Shown in pieces: positions 1-12,197 of a DNA stretch of 64,000 nt. Both the position numbers and the translations under genes were made by a program. Position 1 is the stretch's first letter, and each line of letters begins with the position of its first letter. Below the pieces are notes generated by a model. The model saw only the letters and a list, made by a program, of their open reading frames with translations. It did no database searches and was not told the origin of the DNA. This DNA is from Combretum micranthum (Eukaryota > Streptophyta > Magnoliopsida > Myrtales > Combretaceae), in assembly GCA_024138025.1 (NCBI GenBank), contig JAMXBD010003376.1:59587-123586 (forward strand), written 5' to 3'.

Positions 1-29
1 AGATCCTTGTAATGGCAAGGATATTCTTG

Positions 30-82
30 GATATTTCCAACTAAATGTCCCCATGAGCTTTTGCTGGGGATAAGGAAATATC
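30..82 (+). other. LTR hairpin
   Basis: A 9-bp stem (gatatttcc 30-38 with ggaaatatc 74-82), an outer attcttg/caagaat pairing and an inner tcccc/gggga stem. The complete element has a hairpin at the same place with a different but still paired stem (41479-41530), which suggests structure is kept. Confidence 0.6.
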
Positions 83-1451
83 AAAACAAGAATACCAAAC
101 CATCACCAAGTGGATCTAGCATTTAAAGGAGCTTTCATGCATAAGCTTTATGATTTTTTTTCATCAAAAAGTGTTTTGAACAAAAATCTTTTATAAAAAT
201 ATAGTTTTTATGTTTTCAAAACCTATTTAAGCATTTGATATAGTAGATCTACCATTTTATTACTCATATTCATGTAGGCATTTGAGATCTCATCTTTATT
301 TTGAGTTTATGTGCATTAATGGTCTTTAATGTTTTTGTCCTTAGTAAATAACCTTCTAATACATAGATCTATGAATAGATGAGTTAATAGAGTCAAAAAG
401 GAAAACACTTTTCAAGAAATGGACTTGTGTAAATTCGGATGACTTGAGAAACCTAGGTTAAAAACCCTTTTACTAACTTTTAAACATGTGTTTTACAAGA
501 AAAATGAAGCCTATAGGTGATAGATAATGTTTGGTAATATTTTCATAAGTTTAAAAATGAGTTTTTACTAAAGAAAATATTTGAAACAAGAGATGAAGTC
601 CAATAGAAGTTTTGAGTTAAAAGTCTTGAAAACCAAATTCGTAATAATGGATAGATGGTTAGAAAACATTATTTTTCCAACTTCAAAAATAGTATTTTCT
701 CAAATAAATGAAGTCCTTAGGGTATAGGTAAAATAAATACTTAAAGTTCTAAGTATAAAATGCATTTTCCTTGAAAGAATCAACTTGAAAATGAAATTTT
801 CTAAATTCGGATTTTTGGAACCACCTAGTAAAAGACCCCTTAAAAGTTTATAAATGAAGATTTTATTAAGGAAATAAAGGCCTTAGGATATAACTAATAC
901 ATGGGTCAAAATTTCTTTAAACAAAGTGGAGTTTTCCTAAAGAAATTCCTTGTAATAAGTAGGTGTGACCAAGTGTAGTAAACTCACTTGTTAAACAATC
1001 ATGAAATGGTTTTCTAAGAAAAAGTTTATTTAAATTCTTTAAGTCTAAAAAGTTATAAGAACTTAGGCTCACTAGAGTTCATGTCATGACATTCATGATA
1101 GGGAAAATCATTACCATGGCATTTAGTTTCATTTTGTACTTAGGAATCTCAAGTGCATTCATAAAAACCGCATTTTCGGAATCAATATACCCGCTGTAAC
1201 AGATCTGATCCCTCATTTTCGAGGCTTAGATATTTTCAAAACTTGATTTAAACCTTCATATTTAGAAAGCTCTTCCGAAGTAGATAGAAATCGATATAAA
1301 ATTTTGAAATTCCGACTTAAAACGACCAAGTTATGGCCATTTTAAATCGGGACTTCAAAAATGACGCGAATTTCGATTTCACTAAGTTTTCTTAGCGTAT
1401 TAGTATCCTTAGATGGTAGAATACTTATTAGGGTATTTCTTATATGAATAG

Positions 1452-1519
1452 GTGAACCCGGGACGTTGAATTTTGCCTCCGGATTATTATTACTAGAAGA
1501 AAGGCGAACCTATGGCGGA
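1452..1519 (+). other. Acidic mini-exon in LTR1 (predicted)
   Basis: Preceded by a pyrimidine-containing stretch ending atag and followed by GTGAGTTTTC. It aligns with the block in the other LTRs and still ends in codons for PDYYY and a stop, but the upstream frame is shifted, so this copy is probably inactive. Confidence 0.5.
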
Positions 1520-2981
1520 GTGAGTTTTCTCCTTGTTTTGTTACCTTGATTGTGCTTGTAGTTAGTTGCATTAAATTATAGGAACAAGATAAAAATCGAT
1601 ATGAATTGGGATGGGAGATATGATGAGACTGTGATGAATGTATGCCAAAGAATACTAAAGCTTATCGAAACCACGATTTGATTGAATAACTGCACCGTTC
1701 TATTATTTTATTATATGTGTGATATTAGTTGGTCACTCTAAAGAATGTATAAATATTTTGACCTAAGCAAAAAGTAAATTGATCATGCATCGCATTAGAC
1801 ATATTGCATTTGGTAGCGTGCTACTCCTACGCAGGTCAATCGGTATGGTCGAGGACTCGTTTCGGATAATGAGACCTGGGATCAGAGCTCATTCATAGGA
1901 AACTAAGGTGCATGGGGATGCATTCCATGTGTGAGCCTAGCCGAGGCGAGTGCTAAGAGTCGAAGGCTTGGGGACTAGCAGCAGTCGTGTAGACTCAATA
2001 CCATCCCTAACCCAAGATACGGAGGGCATAAATCCGTTCTGTGTGTGGGTTCCGGTTACCCATGCATAATTTCTTGCTCACGTGTTTGTTCATGCATAGC
2101 ATATGATTGATTAATACTTGCTTGTTATGGTAGGAATTAAGGAATTCTCACTAAGCTAGTGTAGCTTATACCCCAATAGTTGTTTAAATGAGCAGGTTAT
2201 TCCAAGAATGCTAAGTGGGGACCGAGATGGTTGAAGTCGAGAATGACTTCGGACTCGGCAAGATATAAGAATGCTTGAAGTTTTTGGCTAAGCTTTACGA
2301 TTTGCCATGTAATAGTTTTATGTAGTGAAGTCTTGGGATAAATGTAATTGAAGTTTGATGATTTTTATTTTGAAGTATAGTGTTTTGTTTTGGAGTATAG
2401 TAGATTGTATTTCCTTTACATTGTTACTCAATTGTATCAACATAAAACGTATCATTCTGATGTGTCTCCTCTATGTGTTAGACGCCTTGTACATAGTATG
2501 GAAGCCTTCGCGTGACTGAGGTGGTCATTCTTAGGCTTTAATATTGTGTACGACGGACTGCCACGTTTAGGGTATCCTTCGGGGCTTGACAACCAACGGA
2601 CATAGTTCTTGAAAAACGTGTCCGGAAGCCCAGAATAGGAAAATTATTCTGAATATACCGTTAGACTCGTAAAAATGTAAGATTTCCAAAAATATCAATT
2701 TCGTAATTTTTCGATAGCTAAAAATATCAGATATCGCTTTTATACGTGTATTTTCTTACTACCGGCATTAAATTGTCATGTCTACTTTTACATTACACTA
2801 TTTTCTACTATTCTACACTATTCATCTATCTCTACTTTTTCTTACAACCTATTCTTACAAGCCATACACCTATTTCTTACACATTTTCATTTCCAATACA
2901 ACTTCACATCTTTCATTTCTTCCTTTTAATTAACAAAATAACAAAAAAAATAAATTTCTCCCCTCCCAATACACTCAAAAT

Positions 2982-3071
2982 GGCGCCGGCCACACCCCCT
3001 CCATGCATCAAATTGTTTTATTTTTATTTATTTAATTAACACAAATTATCTCCCACATTTTCCTATAAATA
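2982..3071 (+). promoter_or_regulatory. LTR2 core promoter: GC island and TATA box
   Basis: TATA box tataaata at 3064-3071, with a lone GC island ggcgccggc at 2982-2990 in otherwise AT-rich DNA. The same pair with 70-75 bp spacing occurs in the other LTRs of the family (56668/56586, 38519/38439, 51293/51376). Confidence 0.65.
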
Positions 3072-3094
3072 CCCCCTCATACCTTCACTTCTTT

Positions 3095-3192
3095 CACACC
3101 ACTTCTATACTAAAGTTACTCTCTCAAAATCTCTCAAGAATTTCTCTCCAAGAAGTTCTTCCAAGAAGTTCTCTTTAGCTCATCTCCTTTAG
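3095..3192 (+). other. Predicted untranslated leader exon of LTR2
   Basis: From ~25-30 bp after the TATA box to a donor-like CTTTAG|GTAAAA. The same donor lies at the matching position in S1 (38221/38220, minus) and S2 (56408/56407, minus), and a GGTATGT version is in the complete element (41421/41422 and 51542/51543). There is no ATG inside. The start is inferred from TATA spacing only. Confidence 0.45.
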
Positions 3193-3500
3193 GTAAAAAT
3201 TCTTCAAGAAGTCTCCATGTTCATCTACTTAGTATGAACTTAATGTGTGTTTTCTAAAACCATGAAGGTTAAGAAAGCAACAATAGGTTCATACTTTGTT
3301 TTTTTCATAATCATAATTCCTCTATGTCATTTATGATTCTTTTATGTTCATAACTATCTAATATATCTATATAGCTATATATACTATTTAGAGCATATAA
3401 GCTCATAGTCTTGCAATTTATTTACCTTTCATGCAATTTATTTACTTCAATGCAATTTATTTATTTCAAGTTGTTTTTAAGACTAGTCATTCTAGTATTA

Positions 3501-3586
3501 GACTTGTCCTCATCAAGTCAAAACATCTTTTTTCTTTTCGGGACTAGTCTTTTCTTAGTCCCGGGGTACCTTGATGAAGCTAAGGT
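3501..3586 (+). other. Three-hairpin cassette in LTR2
   Basis: gacttg/caagtc (3501-3519), gggacta/tagtccc (3540-3562) and acctt/aaggt (3568-3586) follow one another. The cassette recurs in the minus-strand LTRs near 8560-8650, 37800-37960 and 56005-56130. Confidence 0.55.
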
Positions 3587-4475
3587 CCCAATGCTTGATT
3601 TATTTATTTTATATGCTTATTCTTTTAAATTATTATGTTCTTTCCATATTTTCATAAGTCACGGTTCATATTCATGCATGAACATAATGTTTTTCTCAAC
3701 AAAAATAAATGAGGAAAGTGTTTTCTTAAACTAAAGATTCTTTTGAAATAATATAGGGAATAGATTTCTTAAAAACTTATGAACATACTTAGAAATGATT
3801 TTTCCTTAAATAAACAAAAAGGTTTTATACAAATTATTTTTCTTGGAACCATTACAAGAAACAAAAATATCATTTTCCTACTTTTAAAATTGTTAGAATT
3901 CAAGTTTAGAAAAGAAAACCGATCCTTAGGAATTTAAAGTAACTACAAAAGATTGAATTTAGAAAAAGAAATATTCATCTCACATAACTCAAGAATCCTT
4001 TCCAAAGCAAAATGAATATTCCAACAAAATCTCAAGATCAAAGTCTTTTAAAACCTTACTTTTCATGGGTTGAGACAACTCCATTTACTTCATACATGTG
4101 TTATGAGCCATTACATATATGTATCTACCTTTCCAAAAGTTTACAAAATACTTGAAATAATTGTCTTTTCAAATGAGCTTTGTTTACAATAAGGAAAGCA
4201 AGTCTTTGTAAATTCGTGGCAAATCTGGTCGCTATCTTTTCGGAACCCAAACGACCTAGTTTTATAAAAATAAGCTTAGGAATGCGTAGATCTTTTCGAG
4301 TAGGTAGAAAACGGTATATTATACGCGAAATTCCGAGTTAAAATGAGCAAGTTATGGCCATTTTAAGTTGGAATTTCCCCTTATACGATTTTTACCGCGA
4401 TTTTAAGAAAAGATTAGAAACTTCAAGAATAGAAGTCTTATGAAAGACTCATTTTAGGTATTTCATCTTGTTTAG

Positions 4476-4534
4476 GTGACGAGACCCGAGATCATCTATC
4501 AGAGGACTACTTTGATTAGATCCACCGATATAGA
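4476..4534 (+). other. Acidic mini-exon in LTR2 (predicted)
   Basis: Acceptor-like ttcatcttgtttag precedes and GTGAGTTAATTC follows. After two bases (GT) the block reads DETRDHLSEDYFD and then TAG at 4517-4519. The phase and the aromatic-acidic ending match the blocks at 7633-7694, 54880-54943, 42881-42949 and 53011-53079. Confidence 0.55.
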
Positions 4535-4860
4535 GTGAGTTAATTCTTTTCCTTAGTTACATTTCCTTGCTTGTGCTTGTAAATAGATGCACTAGAAATT
4601 TAGAGAAAGATAAAAATGAACAATTGATATGTGATATGGGATTATGATTGTTTGAATATAAATTAAGAATATCGAAAGAAAGTTTGATAATTAAATTGTG
4701 ATTCTTGTATTGATATGATGAGAATTGTGTTGATCACCTATAACTTGAATTAAATATTCTTGGTTAATTTATATTGAAATTAAAGCATGCATATCATATA
4801 CATGAGTCACATTTGTTTCACTACTTTTCTTCGTGTGGGGAAACGAGGAAATGGTAGTGG

Positions 4861-4945
4861 TGGCTGGTAGGAGCCGAAAGTCTACATGGTGGCTAGTAGG
4901 AGCCGGAAAGTCTATAGGGCAAGCAGGAGCCGGTAAATCTGCAGA
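4861..4945 (+). repeat. Tandem ~29-bp repeat, three copies
   Basis: Three diverged copies of a unit with the core ggctngtaggagccg and aagtcta. At the matching LTR position the minus LTR (7228-7325) has the same unit, while the complete element has an unrelated 31-bp unit, so this spot in the LTR is prone to expansion. Confidence 0.7.
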
Positions 4946-5605
4946 TATTGATGGTCGTATGGGCCTGTAACCTCCCAACCCTTGTCATGGAGGGCGTTAA
5001 ATCCATGCTACACTTGATTTCCAGTTAATCATGTGTATCTGGCTTATTCATATGATTGGTGCATTTTCATATGCTTTGATTAAATACTTGGTTGATTTTC
5101 GGAAATGTCTTATAGTTGGAATTATCTCACTAAGCTAGTCATGCTTATACACTTATAGTTTTCTATTACAGTATGATTATCTGTGGTTGGCCCCGAGGAG
5201 CCCCGTATGCCAGGTACGAGTGTAAGCTACTAGAGTTTTTGGAGGAAGTTTATGTATTTTTAGTTTTGAACATAGACTTCTAGGAAAAATCTCTATAGTA
5301 GACTTATGTAGTAGATATGTTTATTTTGATATTAGTATTGTTGATCAAAGACTTTAAGGCTGGGGTATGCCCCTAAGATGATATACGAATTTATGATGAA
5401 ATGAAGATCTTATGATTATCTATTTAAGTTTATGCTTGCTTTTGCTATCTAATTAAATGTAATACCCCTGGGAGTCTCCTACTATCTTGGAAGGACGCCT
5501 TGCATATGATATCGAAGCTCCTGCATGACTACGGTTTGTCATTCATTAGCTTTAATGTTATATGCGGCGGACTGCCACGTTTAGGGTACCCTCTGGGGCG
5601 TGACA

Positions 5606-6440
5606 GATCTGCTTCTCAGGAATCTACTTGGATCAAAAGCATTATCTCTTCTCCCCTCCTCTTCAGAATCGGAGATCATTACTGGGTTATTCCTTGCAAC
5701 GATCTTCATAGGCACATCTTGGCTTAACCTTCGGGGAGGTACCTGACTGGGGGTCAAAGGGCTATCTTCCCAGAGAGATGCGGACTGGGTCTCATCAGGC
5801 TCCGAGTCTTCATTCGGGTCTTCTTCAGGGTTACCTTCAGTCTTTCCATTCCCTTCATTCTCTTGGGCCTCCTCCATGATGAAGTCCTCATTGGGATAAC
5901 GTCTAGTTGCATTCTGATAGAGTTGGGTTGGGTATTGTACTCTGATGGCATGGGGAAAATCCGTCGGTAGGCGGCATACCAGTAAAATCGTTCTTCAGCA
6001 TCGATCCTTAGCCAGTTGGAATGGTCCGCCAATTCATCGTGTGCATAGATGTACAGGGGTCCCAACTTATTCAAGTCCAGAAGTCTGGTTCTTATCACCT
6101 TCCTTCCGCCTCAGGTAAAGGTCATCTGTTGCGACATGGTCTCCCTATACATGAAAACCATCATTCTCTCGATCACATAGCTTACTTCCATGTCACTCCA
6201 CCTCCGATTGCTCACAGCATCGAACCTCAGCTCTTCGGGCAAGTTCCTCCACAGGGAATGTCTCAATCCTTTCCTCCATAACTTAAACATCTCATGGGCA
6301 GTTCTGGGCCTTCCAACCAATGCGAACTCCTCACACAGGACTCTTAGTCTAAGACGGTAGTTCACAAAGGTCTCATTTGGGTCCTTGAGGAAATGTCGGG
6401 ACTTTTTCTTAACTTCGGGGAAAGTTAGCTATCAAATAAA
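5606..6440 (-). pseudogene. ORF0 of element E (pre-gag ORF, frameshifted)
   Basis: Not a known family to me. The reading frame lies between primer site and gag. An N-terminal part (minus, 6365-6111) contains RTAHEMFKLWRKGLRHSLW. A second part (minus, 6098-5754) holds the GPLYIYAHDELADH motif. An acidic, proline-rich tail (minus, 5877-5606) has EEDPNEDSEPDE and a serine/acid run. The complete element T has the same three parts in the same order at 44090-45191, with clear protein similarity despite diverged DNA. No ATG opens the first part. An acceptor-like stretch (ttgttttatttgatag on the minus strand, ~6430-6450) just upstream suggests the start may come from a spliced leader. Frames are broken between the parts, so this copy is dead. 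Confidence 0.6.
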
Positions 6441-6530
6441 ACAAATAGGGGATTAGATCTTAAGCTTAAGTTCTAACTTCTTACTATCTATCTTAAAGTC
6501 TATTTCTACTATCTTTTATCTAAACTTGCT

Positions 6531-6541
6531 CTCTGATACCA
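6531..6541 (-). other. Primer binding site, element E
   Basis: On the minus strand TGGTATCAGAG, complementary to the 3' end of plant initiator-Met tRNA, 8 bp inside the LTR end at 6550. Confidence 0.85.
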
Positions 6542-6549
6542 ACTTAAAT

Positions 6550-9500
6550 TGTCACGCCCCGGAGGGTACCCTAAACGTGGCAGTCCACCGCATATAATAT
6601 TAAAGCTAATGAATGACAAACTTAGTCACGCAGAAGCTTCGATATCACACACAGAAGCTTCGATATCACATGCAAAGCGTGCTTCCAAGATAGTAGGAGA
6701 CTCACAGGGTATTACGTTTAAGTAGATAGTAAAAGCAAGCACGAACTTATATGAATAAACATAAGATCTTCATTCAAATAATAACATCTTACATCATCTT
6801 AGGGGCATTCCCCCGCCTTAATAGTCTTGTTCCACTAAACTATCAACAAGTTAATCATAACTACAACATAAGCCTACTATAGAGATTTTTCTTAGAAGTC
6901 TATGTTCAAAACTAAAATACATAAACTTCGTCCAAAAACTCCTAGTAGCTTAAACTCATACCTGGCATACGAGGCTCCTTGAGGCTAACCACAGACAATC
7001 ATACTGTAATAGAAAATTATAAGGGTATAAGCAAATCTAGCTTAGTGAGATAATTCCTAACTATATAACATTTCCATATGGCAGACAAGTTATTTAAATC
7101 AAGCATATGAAAATGCACCAATCACATGAGCAAACAAAATACACGAGATTAACCGAAAATCAAGTGCAGCATGGATTTTACGCCCTCTATGATAAGGGTT
7201 AGGAGGTTACAGGCCCATACGACCATCATTAATTGCAGATTTGTTGGCTCCTACTCGCCCTGTAGACTTCCTAGCTCCTACTAGCCTATGTGGACTTTCC
7301 GGCTCCTACCAACCACCACTACCACTTCCTCATTTCCCCACATGAAGAATAGTAGGGAAATAAATGTGACTCACAAGTATGATATGCATGAATTAATTTC
7401 AATATATATTTATCCAGTTAAAGTTGAATTCATATTAAAGGTGATCAACCATAATTTCATCATATCAATACAAGAATCACACTTATATTTAAACATATCG
7501 TCCTTCGATATACTTAACTTTCATTCAACAAATTTTTCATAACAATTGTTCATTTATCTTTTCCTAAATTTCTAGTGCCACTATTTACAAGCACAAACAA
7601 GGAAATGTAACTTAGGAAAAGAATTAACTCACTCCATATTGGTAGATCTAATCGAAATAGTCCTCCAGAAAAACGATCTCGGGTCCTTCGTTACCTAAAC
7701 AAGATGAAATACCCAAAATGAGTCTTTCATGAAACTTCTATTCTTGAATATTCTAAACTTTTCTCAAAATCGCGGTAAAATCGTATAAGAGGAAATTCCA
7801 ATTTAAAATGGTCATAACTTGCTCATTTTAACTCGAAATTTCGCATATAATATATCGTTTTCTATCTACTCGAAAAGATCTACACATTTCAACACTTATT
7901 TTCATAAAACTAGGTCGTTTGAGTCCCGAAAAGGCAGCAATCAGATTTTCCACGAATATTCTATAAGCTTTTTGAAAGGTATATACATATATGTAATGAC
8001 TCATAACAAATATATGAAGTAAATGAAGTTATCTCAATTTATGAAAAAGTAAAGTCTTGAAAGATTTTGAACTTGAGAATTTTTGAAATATTCATTTTAC
8101 TTTGAAAAGATTTTGAGTTATTTCAAATAAGTATTTCTTTTAATTTCTTGTAATTGCTTTAAATTTCTAAAGAATGATTTTATCTTCTAAACTTAGATTC
8201 CAAAACTTTTTAAAAGTAATAACAATTTCATAAAAGAATATTTTGTTTCTTGTGATTTTTCCAAAAAAATTTCTAGCACTTGATGAAAAGTAAATTTGTA
8301 TAAAATCTTTTTGTTTTTTTAAGAAAAATCATTTCTAGGCATGCTTATGAGTTTTTAAGAAACTTAATTTCTATATTTATTTCTTAGAAAGGAATCTTTA
8401 ATCTAAGAAAACATTTTCTTATTTATTTTTGTTGAGACAAAATCATTATGTTCATGCATGAATATGAATAATAAAATTATAGAAATATAAAGGAACATAA
8501 TAACTTGAAAGAATAAGTAATTAAAGGAATAAATCAAGCATTGGAACCTTAGCTTCATCAAGGTTTCCCGAGACTAAGAAAAGACTAGTCCCTAAAAGAA
8601 AAAAAATGTTTTGACTTGATGAGGACAAATCTAAGACTAGAAAGACTAGTCTTAAAACAACTTGAAATTAAATAAATTGCAAGGAAGTAAATAAATTGCA
8701 AGACAATGAGCTTATATGCTCTAAATAATATATATAGCTATATAGATATATTAGATAGTTATGAACATAAAAGAAACGTAAAGGAGTTTAGATTATGAAC
8801 AAAAACAAAGTATGAACCTATTGTTGCTTTCTTAACGTTCATGGTTTTAGAAAACGCACACTAAGTTCATACTAAGTAGATGAACATATGAAAATCTGAA
8901 GGAATATTATCTAAAAGAAAGAAACTAGAGAGAACTTCTTGCAAGAGACTTCTTGAAGAAATTTGAGAGAAATTTAAGTATAGTAACTTTAGTGTAGAAG
9001 AGGTGTGAAAGAAGTGGAAGTATGATGGGCTATTTATAGGAAAATGCGAAAGATAAATTGTGTTAATTAAATAGAGTAAAAATAAAACAAATTGGGCAAA
9101 GGAGAGGTGTACCCGATACAAAAATGAAGAGAAGAGAGAGAGTGAATTTTTTTTTTTTTTTGTCTTTTGATTAATTAAAAGTAAGAAATGAGAGGTGTGA
9201 AGTTGTATTGGAAAAGAAAATGTGTAAGCAATAGAGGTATATGTAGTAAGAGTAGCTTGTAAGAAAAAATAGAGATAGGTGAATAGTATAGAATAGTGGT
9301 AAATAGTATAATGTAAAGTAGACATGACAATTTAAGTACTGATAGTAAAAAAAATGCGAGTATAAATGCGATATCTGATATTTTTAGCTACCGAAAAATT
9401 ACGAAATTGATATTTTTGGAAATCTTATATTTTTATGAGTCTAACGGTATATTCGGAATATTTTTACTATTCCGAGCCCCGGGACACGTTTTTCAAGAAC

Positions 9501-9741
9501 TGTGTCTGATCAGGTTCAAAGGACACTTGAATTTTGCAAATCTGATATTTTTATATAACCTATAGCTATTACGAACTATTATGGCTAATTATTCATACTT
9601 CATTTTCTATGGCTAAAGAAAATGGGAATGTCGGACTTAAGCAGTTATGGTAAATTAGGGTTTTGTTGACTCTGGAAATCCTGTTGACTTCTGGTTTAGG
9701 GTTTAAGCATTAATTTGATCACAAAACTTCGGGGGTTTACG
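6550..9741 (-). mobile_element. 5' LTR of element E
   Basis: On the minus strand it runs from gtaaacccccgaag (9740) to ggggcgtgaca (6550). Its first base should be T of TG but is C (position 9741), a point change. It carries a TATA box (9031-9038, minus), the hairpin cassette (about 8560-8650), the conserved block near 7800-7880 and the mini-exon (7633-7694). The GC island upstream of TATA has decayed (9101-9117). Confidence 0.85.
7633..7694 (-). other. Acidic mini-exon in LTR of element E (predicted)
   Basis: On the minus strand ttcatcttgtttag is followed by GT and then codons for NEGPEIVFLEDYFD and TAG; GTGAGTTAATTC is the downstream donor. Phase and ending are as in LTR2. Confidence 0.55.
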
Positions 9742-12197
9742 TGATGGAGCTTTTTGTAGGCTTACCAACGCATTAGGTCTATGTTAGGTCTACTAAGCTA
9801 TAGACAAATATTCCTTATCAACAATGGATTATTGATTTATTTAATTATTTTCCTTTACACTTGCTAGAGATTGGTATTTGGCTTTTAAATTTTCTGTTAA
9901 TGCAGATGATTATGTGACTCAAATGAGCGAGTGTAAGCATGTGATTGCAAAACTTTTAAGTTGAATACAAAGAAATAATATTATGTTAAGTGATTCAAGC
10001 AATTGAATATCCCTATCAGTATCAATTAAAGGTACCACATCATTTTAATTCAATGATATTATAATGGTGCTATAATGTGATGCTTTGTTTTAGCACTTAG
10101 CATCACATTAATCTAATGTTTTAATCACTTAAAAATTTGAATCTGAATTTGAAGTTTATCTCAAATATTGATCATCTTACTTGTAGTTTTCTAATAAATC
10201 AAATATTTTTTTTTTCTTTTAGCCAAAAGATAATTAATCATCTTGATTTGCTATTGTTTTGACACAATCAAGTACCTTCAAAGATAATTTTGAACTAATT
10301 CAGTTTCACAAAGATTAAAATATATAAATAACCTCATTTATTTGGCACTTAAGACAAATGGTATTGAGTTGGCCTATATACTTGGAGTCAATGCATAAGC
10401 AATGGCCACCAAAGTTGGGAGGAAAAGCAATCTTTTGGTAGTTGTAGATTCAATAGTGTAAGAAATTTTATTAAATGTCATTGAATACTACAGTCGTCAT
10501 GAGGGAGAAAGTGGAGATGTATGCCCATTGGGTTGCATTGTTAATACAATAGCTAAAATGTTACCATTTTTTTTTCCTTTTGCTGGTGCTAAAATGGCAT
10601 CACACTTACATCAATATTGGCCTAATTTCTTTGACCATGTTAAGAAGTTACCTTTCACTTTGAAAGTGAAGCAGATTCTAATCCTCCTGCAATAATTATT
10701 TTATGTGATATTTACCAATATCTATATGCATATCAAATAACTAAAAAGAAAAACAATGTGTTAAATATAAAAATATTTACAGGTACATATATATAGTTTC
10801 TTAGGATACTCTACATTCTTAGCAAGCTTTCTAATGCAAATAAAAAAAATATGGAAGATCTTATTTTATTAGGATAAAAATGATTCAATTATTATTTTTT
10901 TTATTGGATATGGTTTCGTTATCTTATATTTGATAATATTGATATATTATTTTATATATCAAATCTATTTAGTTTTCTAGAATATTATATTTTATTTTAC
11001 CCTATAAATAGATGCTGCTTGTCATAAACATTATGATAATGAGTGATTTAGATTTTAAATAAAATGATTTCTTTTCAAATGTGTGATGCTTTTTCTTTTC
11101 ATTGGTGGTATGAGGCTATCATAAAATTCATCATATGATGTGAGGTCATACAATTCAATGGTGGTATGAAGCCATCAAATCAATATTTTCACCGATCATG
11201 TAAGGTTAGTAAACTATCACCTTATTATTTTTAGTTTAGTTTGCAAATCTATATATTTTCCTTTTTATCTATTTATTCTATGAAGAAGAAAGAGATTCGG
11301 TTTTTCTATAGTCACTCATCTACTAATTTTTCGAAAAACATCCGTGATATAATAAAGGTGATCATCAAACATTAACTTATGGTTCTCAATTTTTTAGAAT
11401 CCTAACATCTAATGCGAGGGATGAGTCACGGAAAGTGATGAGCTTATGCTTTCTTTTGCAATCATTCTATAATAAAGTCATACTTTCGATTAAGTATTAG
11501 CAATTAAAATAACATACCATAAAAAATATTGATAATTTAATTTATAATATATAAGAACCTCACCAAGACAAGCAAATACTTTCTATTTTCTCGTGCTGCA
11601 GGTTACTGCGAGGATCATTTTTATGTGGAGTTTAACTTGTAGCTAGTCATGATCAAGTAGATATTTCCACAGGTAAAGTTGGCTTAGGACTCGGCGTGGA
11701 TCTAACCGGTCCCAGTTCAAGAAATAAAGAAATGAACCTGTTCTATAAAGGTACCGGTAAGTCATTTTTCCTCTTCTAAATAAGAAAATTCACCCCATGC
11801 ACAATTACCAACCACACCGATCATTTCCAGGATAAAACATTATTGACATATACATTTTAAGCCACCATGGTAATTTCATATATGTATATAATATAAATTT
11901 AATTAAATACATACAGTCTACAAAAATGTATAAAAGTTAGCAATTCAAATCAGACACGAAAGAATTGACAATACCGATAAACTTGGTCTATTCTGGATTT
12001 TATGAAGTTCTCTATTTTCTTCTTCCTTTTTTATTTTTAATATTTATTAATCAACTTGAAGAAAGAGGAAAAAAAAAAACTAGATGAAAAACAATAGCAA
12101 TTATCCCGAACTAAAGAAGAAGACCCACCCCACAATAATAGACAAGTCCAAGATAGTTTGTAATGCGCAGATTCAAGTTTGAGATGGTTTAGACAGT
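9742..12197. other. Unclassified AT-rich DNA
   Basis: No coding region, LTR pair or terminal inverted repeats that I can support. Poly-T runs (10207, 10566) and a short imperfect duplication (ggtggtatga, near 11104 and 11161) are visible. This may be the target DNA of element E. Confidence 0.5.

Larger units (their letters stand above)
1..2591 (+). mobile_element. LTR1: Tekay-family LTR, left end outside window
   Basis: The first bases align with position ~880 of the 3.4-kb LTRs of the complete element at 40572-54122, and the sequence ends with the family terminus (cacgtttagggtatc, then ggggcttgaca, ending CA at 2591). It then abuts the interior of a second LTR of the same family, so LTR1 probably inserted into that LTR. 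The predicted target duplication is accaa (2592-2596); its partner would lie left of the window. Inside are the conserved mid-LTR block (aagttatggccattttaa, ~1330), a splice-like mini-exon (1452-1519) and a hairpin at 30-82. No coding capacity. Whether it is a solo LTR or the 3' LTR of a full element cannot be told from here. Confidence 0.85.
2592..5605 (+). mobile_element. LTR2: Tekay-family solo LTR, first ~220 bp outside window
   Basis: Begins at an internal LTR position: cttgaaaaacgtgtcc aligns ~250 bp inside the minus-strand LTR at 6550-9741. It ends with the family terminus ggggcgtgaca at 5605. The missing start is explained by insertion of LTR1. The sequence after 5605 is not a primer site but the antisense interior of another element, so this is a solo LTR inserted in it; the expected duplication is gatct (5606-5610), with its partner outside the window. 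It carries a TATA box (3064-3071), a leader donor (3192/3193), three small hairpins (3501-3586), the mini-exon (4476-4534) and a 29-bp triplication (4861-4945). Confidence 0.85.
5606..9741 (-). mobile_element. Element E: 5' part of a minus-strand Tekay-family element
   Basis: Read on the minus strand: 5' LTR (9741 to 6550), an 8-bp spacer, a primer site (6541 to 6531), and then the pre-gag ORF0 (about 6440 to 5606). The interior is cut by the plus-strand LTR2 at 5605, so gag and pol must lie left of the window if they exist. The opposite orientation of LTR2 shows it is not this element's own 3' LTR. Confidence 0.8.

Noticed and set aside
2746..3039. Open frame of 97 codons on plus
   Set aside because: Lies in the promoter region of LTR2, low-complexity Phe/Tyr/Leu composition from T-rich DNA, no counterpart in the other LTRs.
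8867..9325. Open frame of 152 codons on minus
   Set aside because: Covers the TATA box and leader of the E LTR; hydrophobic composition from T-rich DNA. The related region of LTR2 has no such frame.
10400..10680. Possible host gene fragment (MATKVGRKSNLLVVVDSIV, then a stop)
   Set aside because: One frame looks faintly coding and I considered an MPN-domain protein, but spacing and key residues do not fit; no support.
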